Translations under genes and position numbers: made by a program
Shown: piece after piece, positions 53,501 through 64,000 of the stretch
How positions within the stretch are numbered: the first letter of the stretch is position 1
Layout of the letters: each line of letters starts with the position of its first letter
DNA from: Xestospongia muta
Taxonomy: Eukaryota > Porifera > Demospongiae > Haplosclerida > Petrosiidae
DNA length: 64,000 bases
Assembly: GCA_963693285.1 (NCBI GenBank)
Contig: OY848923.1
Location: 1,031,026-1,095,025 of the forward strand
Direction: 5' to 3'
The notes under the pieces: model-generated
Told to the model about the DNA's origin: nothing
The model's database searches: none
The model's input: the letters and a program-made list of their open reading frames with translations, nothing else

Positions 53501-56500
53501 TATTTGTTGTCCTACTTCATTTCTAAGTTGATCAGTAGATCCAGTGCTTGTTAATAAAGTAACAACAATAGGAACAGTAATATGCTGTGTACTACAACTA
53601 TAAATAAAAAAGATTTACCAATTGCATATTATGTTTGTCAATATTCACTTTATACTATTCGCATTTAAAAGTTTCATGAGGAAGAATGAGGTATTAGTAA
53701 AGTTAATTAAACTGCTACCAGAAATATAATCATTATTCTAAAAATGAGGACAAAATTATACTTTAATATTGTTAATCAAAATACCTCATTAATAAAATCA
53801 GACACCTTCTCTGATATACTCTTGTTAGATGTCATACAAATGCCCTCTGGTAGCTGTATTTCAGCTTCATATTGTACAATATCTATTTATGACTGAGTTA
53901 AAATAATTATTAAGGAATATATTTTTAATACCTGAAATATTAAGTAGAACTTCTGAAGACATCACAGACATGTTATTACCATTAATTATACTTCTAGCTT
54001 CACAGCGATAAAATCCTCTATCATTCAAATCAAATTCTGGAAATAGCAACACAGAGACATCAGTGTTGTCATTGGGAATTAACACATTATCTTTATACCA
54101 CAATATTGTAGGAATAGGAGCACCAATAGCTTTACATGTAAGGTTAGTAGTGGAGTAAACAGTTCCTGAGGTATGTTGAGGAGGTTGTGTAATTTGTGGT
54201 GGAACTATAGCCAGTACAACTGTATCAAAGATACAAATTTATTTAATAACAAATGATATATAACTTACCAAATTCACAATTGATACCAGAGTATCCATCA
54301 AAACATTCACACACATATCCATTACTCAAACTATTACATTTGCCATGTCCCCCACATGAAGATGTTGTACAATGGTTAGTTGGTTGGCCTAAGTAAAATT
54401 TAATAAAAAATATATTATAATTCATAATCACTACTTACATTCCACTACTTGTAATGTAAATTTTGTCATTAACACAACTCCTACAAAAGCTTCATTATTA
54501 GCTCGACAGGAATAGTTGCCATTATCATTGCAATCTAAATCTGTAATTTCCAGAACACTAGTACGTTGTAAGATGCTAGGAAATAAATTTGAACGAAAAC
54601 CGTCAGATTCTTCTGATGATATTATTTTTGCTCTATTTGTTGTTACAAAAAGTTGGCCATTTTTCCTCCATACAATATCAGGTCGTGGAATACCATCAGC
54701 AGTACAGTTGAACTTTACACTTTGTCCTCTAGCTTTTGTTACAGATCCTCCTGTATCATTTAATAATGCAGCTTTAACTAAAATATCGAAATAATATAAA
54801 GTTCTTGATAATATTTAAATTTACCAAATGTTAATACATCCAGTGTAACTGTTGCTTCACCAACTCCTGCTTCATTTTCTGCAGACAGTTTGTATGTTCC
54901 TCTGTCACTCAACTGCAAATTAGCAATAGTTAGTGAAAGACGATTAGAAGAAAGAGCTTGAGAGTTAATACGTTTAAATGTGTTTGAATCCAATGGTTTG
55001 AAAAACCAGAGTATGTTGTTAAGTGTTACAGAAGGGAAATCATTAGTAATAGTAAAAGCAATTGTTATAGGTTTGTTAAGTTCTCCAATAACATTGTTAG
55101 AAACTACTGGTAATACAGAAGGTGACACTGTATGAATGAAAATACATAATTTATGTAGTATCATTACAACTATATACTCAATAATAACAAAGTTAACTCA
55201 CAAACAACAGTAGACGTCTTTGACTCTGATCCTGCCATATTAGTCACATTACAAGTGTAGTCACCTTTGTGTGTAGCAGCATCCACATTACTTACATGCA
55301 AAATAGACACACTATGAGTGTCATTACTAAAACTGGTGATAGTCAGTTCATCAACAGGAACTACAGGTACTCCTTTGTGATACCATACATGTTGATTGTT
55401 AGGACCTCCTTCAGCTCTACATTCAAGACTAAATGTACCTCTTTGTTTAGTCAGTGTTTGATTGATTAACTGGACAGAACCCTCAGGTGATACTAGAGAA
55501 CAGAATTTTCTTCACATTAATTAATGTTACACATATTAAAACTCACCATATAAAGTTGCATTATTGGAGTATATTGTATTTGAGTTGCTAGTTGCTGCAC
55601 ACTGATACACACCAGCATCACCAAAAACAACTGGGTTAAATAGAAGAATAAAATTGTATGGTCCTACATCTAAAGCTCTTCCACCTTCTTCATGTTTATA
55701 CCACATGTATTGTGGAATTGGGAATGAACGAGCTCTACATGTCAAACGTATTTTCATACCACGAACAGATAAAGTTGTTTTCACTGGATGAGTCAAAAAT
55801 CTTAGACTAACGTAAACATATGTAGTATCACTACTGCTACCAGCATTGTTTCGTACATTACATTGATATAGACCACCACGCTTTGCTGCTGAAATACGAT
55901 TTATCCTCAATGTAGAGGAGAACTCTGTAGAAATGACTGTGTAGGTATTAGTATCGGATCTGACACCATGCCTATTAAATAACCAAGTAAATCTGTTCTT
56001 AGGTCCTCCTTGACAGGTACATGTAAGATTCACATCATCTTCATAGTTAAAGGTCGTATTTTGTGGTTGGATCATTACTGAGCCTTCAGGAGAAATAGTC
56101 ACTAGAGCTGCTGAGCTAGTGGCATTATATTCTACACCATTTATTACATTAGATGCTACACAACGATACATGCCAAAATCACTAAAGTTAACTGAACTAA
56201 TAATGAAGACAGTAACATCCACACAAGGAGTTTTTTCATAGATCCCAGATTTTCTGTTCTTTTTTTCCCATTGAATGTGTGGGAACGGGAAGCCATCAAC
56301 TTCACAATTCAATATCAAGGTTTGCATTCGTTTCAGGTTCTTTCTTTGAGGATGTACAACAATTTCAGGAATAATAAACAATATAGATGAATCAATACCA
56401 AATCCAGCATTATTGATAATTAGACAATCATAAGTACCACCAAATGAACCATTAATATTATAAAGGACAAGTGTTTGGTTTTTGCTGATAATCAGTGACG

Positions 56501-57812
56501 TGTCATTTAAGAGTACTAGAGAGAAAGTGTGGTCAAGACTTGATCTTTTAAAAAAACAGTTACTTACCATCAATGTCAGCAGGTTGTCCCTCTTCAATTC
56601 GTTTAAACCAAAGAATTTCATTACTTAAACCAGCCGGTGTTTGACAAATGAAAGTAATATTATCTCCTCTATTGAGTGTTATATTATTTGCTGGAGTGAC
56701 TGTTACTAGATCTTTGGGTGAGACTGAGAAAACAAAGAGAAGTTAATTTATATTTTAGTAACCTAACACTAACCATCTAGTCTTGTCATTGCCATATGAT
56801 CTCCTGCACTGTTATTAACAATACATTTGTAAACTCCTTGCTCTCCTCCAACAATATTGTTGATTGTTAAAATAGATAAATGGTTGCCTTCATTTCTGAT
56901 GTCATATTTACTGTCACTGGAAAATATCTCAGTCTCATTTTTAAACCATTGAAATTGATTGTTAGGTCCTCCATTAGCTGAACAATTAAACATAGGACTT
57001 TCTCCTTTTTTAGTAGTGGCATTCTTTGGCTGAATATCAACTGATGGAAATGTTGACACTACAACAAATAAAATATAGCAATGTAATACTGTAAACAAGA
57101 AATTAAGACACAAAACTCATATGTGATGATTATAGAATTGTAAAATAATACTTACATACAATAGTGAAGTTATATTGGATAAACTGAATCAAACTAGTAG
57201 CAATACATTGATACTGTCCTTCTTGTCCAAATTGAAAATCCACAAATTCATAAGTTAGTGTGTTAGAACTAGTTATAGCCAGGATATCTGAGTTGAAATC
57301 AAGTAAGGTCATATTTGGAGCTGGGAATCCATCTGCTTCACAGGTGACATTGAATGTACTGCCATTGGTCTGTGGAACTTGGAGGTCAACAGTCTTATCA
57401 GTAAAATAAAGATAAATTTCAAGAGTTATTGTATCATTTGCATCAAACAGCTGTAAGCTGTCAAGAAAACAGATGTAGTTACCACCATCGCTGATATTGA
57501 TATTAGTTAGTACATGGACCAATGTATCTTTACCAGTTACACCTTCTTTGCTTGCTAGTATAGTAAATGGTGATTCTTTATACCAATATATCTCTACATT
57601 GTCTCTGGGGACAGGAACTACATTACATATGAGAGTAACATTACTACCAAATGTTGCTGGATTTTCGATAATGCTAACTTCAACACTTTGACTCTGAGCA
57701 ACTGAAAGAATGAAAAAAGAAAATAGAATTAATGCTCTAGAAACAAATTATTCTTACCATTAATAATACTGCAAAGGAACAAAACACAAAATAAAGATAC
57801 CACTTGCATCAT
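50542..57812 (-). CDS. R4: adhesion GPCR with about 11 Ig domains
   Basis: I assembled 23 exons, 6006 nt, 2001 residues. Exons from the 3' end: 50542-51328, 51385-51451, 51501-51763, 51815-51945, 51999-52102, 52225-52276, 52330-52768, 52818-52900, 52953-53084, 53135-53388, 53443-53597, 53649-53737, 53785-53882, 53932-54219, 54269-54388, 54439-54777, 54825-55127, 55202-55492, 55547-56515, 56568-56723, 56774-57058, 57156-57701, 57758-57812. Order: signal peptide [18 protein letters not shown]; two Ig nearly identical to R3's; one Ig like R2 35851-36135; a split Ig plus three Ig (295-670); one Ig of the 291-nt exon class; two Ig; EGF; Ig; unassigned region; HRM; GAIN; GPS; 7TM; tail ending [10 protein letters not shown]. 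The first 17 exons from the 3' end have exactly the lengths of R3's. The 969-nt cassette is more diverged and more basic than those of R1 and R2. Confidence 0.88.
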
Positions 57813-59738
57813 TGCAGTTGTTGTGCTCTGTATGGAGTAGATTCATGAAGACAATACAGGTATTATATACTATACACTAAAGGATGTCAACATGGTCAAG
57901 GAATACACAAGTGCCGGTTTTCTCCCTAATTGGTTGTATTATCAAACACATTACTAATTAAATTGAACCAAAGAAACCTCCAAATCTATTACTAGAAAGG
58001 ATTGTGTTTACACCTGTTTGTGCAAACACATGCACATTCTCTCCTAACACCATTCATTTTGTGTGATATTGGGCAACTCTACTACATCTTGATATTCAGC
58101 AAATAGGTATGTTAATTAGTAAGCTTGTTTCAGAGTTCAGTTTTGACATTACTAAGGTGGAAACCATATTATCTACTCAATAACAAAGCATTTGTTTTGT
58201 TGTGGTAGATACATACTATAGTGACATTAGGTTACTATGATACTGTTGATGTCAACGTTTTGTGTCATTTATCATTTTATTTCTAATCATTTTGTATATG
58301 TACAAGGCTGCGATTAGGATTAGACATATATATATGTGAGTCTAGCAAACATGTAGTTTGAGTATGTCTAAAACTATACCTGATGAAGATATAAAAGATG
58401 TTAGTATGGCATTATTGCTGACCCTTTGGATAGTAAGAAAGGGTCTAGAGACTTTTTCCTCTCTATGTGAAAATTCAGCAACATTAGGCTAGTATAAGCT
58501 ACATGAGTGTGTTGTTATAAGTGTAATCATCCTTTAAATTAAAGGAACAATAGACATTTACTCAAATAGATGCTTCTCACTTTGCCTACATCTCACTTCA
58601 CTTACTTTCATTTAGCCTACAAGTTTCCCTTTGTCTATAATCTTGTAGGGTTTAGGATTATACTAAGTGAATGACAATAGGCTGTTTACTCTGCTACTTT
58701 GTACGGTGAAGAATGGAGGGTTTGTACCTAGAATCATATATAGAGAAAAGAGAAGCCTTACTGCTAGCTATGTTTCCATCTAGTTTATTTTCTATCCATA
58801 TCATCATCCTGTCTCTTAGCCTGCCATTATTTATGTCCATAATTCCGTGTATATTATTGCTGGATTCACTAAGGTGAGGTTTAGTAGCGAGGTCAAAGTT
58901 TAATTAATTGCTTCAATTTATATGGATTGAGGACAGTCCATAAATCAGGTCAGAGTTTAATTAATAATAATATTCACTTTATATGAGCTAAGGGAATGTC
59001 CATAAATCGGGTCAGAGTTTAATTGATAATAACATTCACTTTATATGAGCTAAGGGAATGTCCATAAATCGGGTCAGAGTTTAATTGATAATAACATTCA
59101 CTTTATATGAGCTAAGGGAATGTCCATAAATCGGGTCAGAGTTTAATTGATAATAACATTCACTTTATATGAGCTAAAGGAATGTCCATAAATCGGGTCA
59201 GAGTTTAATTGATAATAACATTCACTTTATATGAGCTAAGGGAATGTCCATAAATCGGGTCAGAGTTTAATTGATAATGTCCATAAATCGGGTCAGAGTT
59301 TAATTAAATCACAGTCGGTTATATGGGTTGAGGACAGTCCACAAATCAATGCTGTGTTCAAGGTAAGGGTTTAGGGGAGAGATCAGAGTTACTATATTGG
59401 TTTCAATTTATATGGGTTGAGGCCAGTTTGACTTGAATTGTAGAGGTAGTTGGTATAGCTACAAAATCATTTGTGTTAACATAGCACTGGTTTTGATGTC
59501 TACACGAAATTTAATTATAACTTAAATGATATTAATAATAAAAAGAAGATGTAAGAAATAATGAGTTATATTAAAGAGCACAGCTTAAAAACAATGATTC
59601 AACTGACACATATAGACTTAGAGTCCCACACAATAATAAATTAATTATAAATATATTATATTTTTATTGTTGAAACAAGCATATTATATTGTACTTATGT
59701 ATCAATATATACATAACAAAAACATCATGATGTCAAAA
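57813..59738. other. R4-R5 intergenic region
   Basis: The first 500 bp resemble the upstream flanks of R3 and the region 40003-40760. Then come unrecognised sequence, the 62-bp minisatellite, and the R5 3' flank. I see no gene. Confidence 0.55.
58917..59330. repeat. 62-bp tandem minisatellite
   Basis: Units start at 58979, 59041, 59103, 59165 and 59227 with an exact period of 62 bp, and degenerate part-units lie on both sides. The unit contains tatgagctaagggaatgtcc and ataaatcgggtcagagttta. There is no coding frame across units, because 62 is not a multiple of three. Confidence 0.95.
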
Positions 59739-62700
59739 TTAATCTTGAAAGAAAACAGATGCTGTTTCAACATAAACCAAGTCGTCATAATAGTTAGTAT
59801 AAACTACATCAACTACTTTTCCGTTTCCCTTTTCTTCATCTCTTACTTCATCATGATGAGATTCTTTAGTAAATGATGTCTCAACAAACTCTACATCTTC
59901 TTCTTCAGCTTCATTAATACTCTCTAAAGGTGTAGATCTAAAAGTATCACTTGGACCATTGTCTTCATAGATTACAGTGTCTCCAATGTTAGTGTGTTTA
60001 TTTATAGTTGCATAATCATTAGCAATAACACCGGTAGTCCCTGTATGACTTGTGTATCGATGCTCCGTTTGATGTTTATTTAAAACATTTGATGAAGTAA
60101 CTTCATTGACGTCTTTTCTTGTCACAACAAAACACAACCTCTTCCAAGTAGTTCTCACTTCCTTTGAACGTAGACATTGCATTATAAAAATAAACAGACC
60201 ATGAAAAGCAGTAAAGACTACAAACAATGCAGCAAGGACATCTTGTACTGTCTTATTGGTATGGATATCTTGAGTGGCAAATAGTCCAATACCCCATCCC
60301 AAACCAAACAATACCGATAATGTTATCACTATAATGAGCTGTTGATGAAGAAAAGATGACTTGCTGTTATTCTTGGAATTATTAGAATTGGACTTAGTAT
60401 GTTTTCGTATAAGAGACACAATGATGATGAAGAACACAACCCAATTGAATAAATAAATGATGAGAAATGGAACTACCATACCAATATAATATGGTACAGT
60501 GAAGGCTCGACAACTATGAAACAAAAATACAGTGATACATTGTGACAATGTTATTATTGATAAACTTACAAATGATCACTCAAATAGTTTTTGTAATTGG
60601 GAGCAAAACAGAACAACACGATAAACAATGGAGTAACTATAATGAGAAATAATAATAATAGTACCACATTGATCATCACACTTACCCCATGATAAAACAG
60701 TAGCTTTCAAAACAAAATATTGAATTTTTCTTCCAAGAATAATAACTAAATTCATATACAAATTGATAGCCTCAGCAGCCATGACCATAAATGTCACAAG
60801 AAAGAAATATTGCAAGACAGCACCTGCAACAGCACAGAGACCTGGAATCCCTTTACTATGAACAGCAATGATGAAGGTGATATAGAGACCCATTAAAGCA
60901 AAACATAAGTTCAAAAGAAGTTGACCCATGTCAGATGTACGAAGTTTTCTGCAAGTAGAAAGTAACAAAGACTAAGTATATGAAAAAGATATGTTCTTAC
61001 TTGTTAGAAAGATATGAGATGACAGTAACTGTCAGACAAACAAGAGAGATAATGATACCAATGTAAGAAACTGAATCTAAGAACAATGTCAGTCCTGTTT
61101 TCTCTGTTGGTTCAATTGTAGGAGATACATCCTAAAAGTTATCAACACAATCACTTAAAAACACTTCAGTATATATCCCTTACTAATAATATAGCAAAGT
61201 TAGTGAGATGATTACATTCACAGATCACCTCTGTGTCATTAGTTGTTGTATTTTGACATCCTTCACTTGACCAGTCACCGTATCCATCTATACGAAGTTA
61301 ATTGAATAAAATTCAAAGTAAACAATTTGGAATATAAAGAGTGCATTCGCAATATTTAACCTTATTATTTTAAATTATATACAGATAATTAGCTTAATAT
61401 CCAATAGAAGTTAAAGTATTATTAAAATAACAAATAATATTATTATTTTAGAAAAGAAATTATCAATGATTGACTGTATATTCTTCAACTTACTGTCTAA
61501 AGATTGATTCCAGAATGAACAACGTGGAAATGAGCCATTCATGTCCTATAGAGTAAAATTAAAATAACAATATGACATCTACTATAATACTTACTGGATT
61601 GATTAAAAACCTAAGATCCACTGGAGGATCAAGTTCTTTTAAGTTATTTGTTCCAACAACAGAAGCAGCTATGATGAGGCTACCTACTTCTAGGAAGTTC
61701 CTACTTCTCCTCAGGAACAAAGAGTCAGTGATAAAGACTGCATTAGTGATTTTAGTACAATTACTGATGTTACGAACTGTACTAAGTAAATTGTTAGGTA
61801 GAGATATAGCTGCAGTTGGTTGCTGATTTGATGCTCCAAATATCACATTATTGTTATCAAGTCCACTTGAAAAGTTTTCGGACTTTACACTGAATGTTGC
61901 ACCTGATTGATTAAATACATCAGTACATATTTGTTGTGCTGATACAGCAAATGACGTCAAAGCAATTACAACAGGTACTGATGTATTAGTGATTGGTATG
62001 TTCTCTAGAACTGACTCAACAGCTTCTAGTATACTGCAAAATATTTAACTAATTTGAATGAAAAGAACCACAAACTCACGTAGATGATGTGTTAGACATT
62101 TCTTGACTTTCTTGTAATATATCTTTGCTGACATCTAAAATGTTGTCAACCACTTCAAAAAATACTGTGCTCAACTATAAATACAAGATAAGGATTGTTA
62201 ATCATTCGATTGCTTACTGTGACATTCTCTGCTACTTCTTCAACTGCAGTCACCAGTACACTTACACTTGTTTCAACTTCAGTAGAACCTAATACAGTAT
62301 GGTCACTTGTAAAATTCTCCAATTTGACTACTTTTTCAGTCACAGGGAGCTAAAATAATTGTTTGCCAATTATTATTAAAAATGATTGATAAGTAATTTG
62401 ATAACTTACATTTATTAACTGACATATTTCACGAGCTAAATCACTAAAATTACAAGCTGCTACATTTGCTTCAGCCCATTTAGCTCCATTGGTAAAATCT
62501 CCTCCACAATATCGAGTGGCTTGAAGTGTTCTTCCACAAGGACAAGTAACTACTGCTAGTTCACCAATATTAGTTTCTGGCCACACAATCGTGATATTAA
62601 GATCTTGTCTACCAGAACGTGATGGAATGACAGTTTTAGTAGACTGACAGCCATCTTGAAATTGCAAAGAGCTATCAATCACTTTATCAAGTCTAATGTT

Positions 62701-64000
62701 ATCTTACCAAATCTATCCACTTCAACTATCGTAATATTGACACCGAGTTGTTCACCAAGTGTATCAATTTGCTGTTGTACTCCAATCCTAAGTTGTTCAG
62801 AGGGTTCTTGCTGTGTTATCATAGTAACAACAATAGGAATAGTAAAGAGCTGGGTTGTATAACTAGATTATAAAGATATAATATTATATGTAACATTATG
62901 GATAGTAAATATTAACTTTATATTATCTTTGTTAAGAATTTGAATGGAGAAAAAGGAGGTATTGGATACATTAACCAAGCTACTACCAGAGAGATAGTTA
63001 TTGATCTGTAAAAGTTAAAAATGTAATAAAAATGTATACATAGCTACTGAAGTGTACCTCACGAATAAGATCAAATAGTTTTCCTGGTATAGTTTGCCGT
63101 TTAGTTGTATCATAAAAGTCATCTGGTAGTTGTATCACACCTTCATATTGAACAATATCTGTATAATTATATAAATATATCAAATAAGTACTTATTAGCT
63201 ATTACCTGTAATATTTAAAAGAACTCTTGATGACATCACAGACATGCTATTACCATTAATTATATTTCTAGCTTCACAGTGATAAAATCCTCTATTATTT
63301 AAATCCAATTCAGGAAACAGCAGTACGGAGACATCAGTGTTGTCATTGGGAATTAACATGTTATCTTTATACCACAATATTGTAGGAATAGGAGAACCAG
63401 TAGCTTTACATGTAAGGTTAACGGTGGAGTAAATAGTTCCTGAAGTATCTTGAGGAGGTTGTGTAATTTGTGGTGGAACTGTGACCGATACAACTGTATC
63501 AAAGACATACAACTCATTAATAACAAATGATATATAACTTACCATCTTCACAATTGATACCAGAGAATCCATTAAAACATTTACATAAATATCCATTACT
63601 CAAACTATTACATCTACCACGTTCCCCACATGGAATTGTTAAACAGTAGTTTGTTGGTGGTGCTGCAATAATATCACTACATTTAAATCAAAATAAATGT
63701 TAATTACTTACGCTCCACTACTTGCAATGTAAATGGTGTCATCAATACAACTCCATTGTTAGCTTCATTATCAGCTCGACAGGAATAACTACCATTATCA
63801 CTGCCACCTAAATTTGTGATTTCTATTGTACTAGTAAGTTGTAAAATATCAGGAATTATGCTTGAACGGAATCCATTAGATTGTTCTGATGTCATTATTT
63901 TTACTCTATTTGTGTTTAATAAAAGTTGGCCATTTTTCCTCCACACAATATCAGGTCGTGGAACACCATCAGCAGTACAGTTGAACTTTACACTTTGTCC
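59739..64000 (-). CDS. R5: adhesion GPCR, 5' part beyond the window
   Basis: Sixteen exons are visible, from the 3' end: 59739-60513, 60570-60636, 60686-60948, 61001-61131, 61184-61287, 61494-61545, 61595-62033, 62080-62174, 62218-62349, 62410-62654, 62708-62862, 62917-63005, 63058-63158, 63206-63493, 63543-63662 and 63712-64000 (cut). They encode about 1115 residues: Ig (partial), EGF, Ig, unassigned region, HRM, GAIN, GPS, 7TM and a tail ending [10 protein letters not shown]. The GAIN exon ([17 protein letters not shown]) and HRM exon are nearly the same as R1's and clearly different from R2-R4. The third intracellular loop ([17 protein letters not shown]) is Asn/Ser-rich and unlike the others. 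The number of Ig domains upstream cannot be known from this window. Confidence 0.9.

Larger units (their letters stand above)
48481..57890. repeat. Segmental tandem duplication, unit 2 (carries R4)
   Basis: Second copy of the unit at 40003-48480. The two are collinear through the 3' flank and the last 17 exons, differ in the middle of the ectodomain, and rejoin at the N-terminal two-Ig exon. A further partial repeat of the upstream end continues to about 58340. Confidence 0.85.

Noticed and set aside
58917..59330. CRISPR array
   Set aside because: The units are head-to-tail repeats without unique spacers, and the genome is eukaryotic.

Overview
The window looks like nuclear DNA of an animal, most likely a demosponge of the Amphimedon queenslandica type. 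The base composition is visibly AT-rich, genes are packed closely, exons are joined by very short introns (mostly 44-100 nt, GT-AG), and the gene family is metazoan. The species is an inference; no taxon-specific marker was searched. Every convincing gene reads on the minus strand, so each gene's 5' end is at its higher coordinate.

Right-hand 57 kb: five tandem paralogous adhesion-type (family B2) G-protein-coupled receptors, here called R1 to R5: R1 7387-18550, R2 21285-38913, R3 42419-48421, R4 50542-57812 and R5 59739 to the window end (5' end missing). All share one C-terminal design. Three immunoglobulin (Ig) domains flank one EGF-like domain; then come an unassigned region of about 115 residues, a hormone-receptor-motif (HRM) domain, a GAIN domain with an intact-looking GPS (CNHLTNF), seven membrane helices and a cytoplasmic tail. 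They differ in the N-terminal ectodomain. R1 has about 23 Ig domains and R2 about 42, both built from tandem five-Ig cassettes of about 1.6 kb. R4 has about 11. R3 has 5 plus a Ser/Thr/Pro mucin-like stalk. The exon chains I assembled for R1-R4 each sum to a multiple of three (9390, 14943, 4815 and 6006 nt), which supports them.

R3 and R4 with their flanks form a recent tandem duplication of about 8 kb. Their last 17 exons have identical lengths, yet the middle of the ectodomain has been exchanged (mucin stalk versus six Ig domains). R1 and R5 form one subtype and R2-R4 another. Such a cluster suits a family of diversified cell-surface recognition or adhesion receptors; a role in self/non-self recognition is speculation.

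Left-hand 7 kb: a long (GA)n tract, a 650-bp hAT transposon relic with 8-bp target-site duplications and a truncated zinc-finger transposase ORF, an orphan signal-peptide exon, a gene for a secreted Ig/fibronectin-III protein (3248-5803) and a second orphan signal-peptide exon (6167-6221). The intergenic stretches hold microsatellites, a 62-bp minisatellite, a MITE-like element and duplicated flanks.
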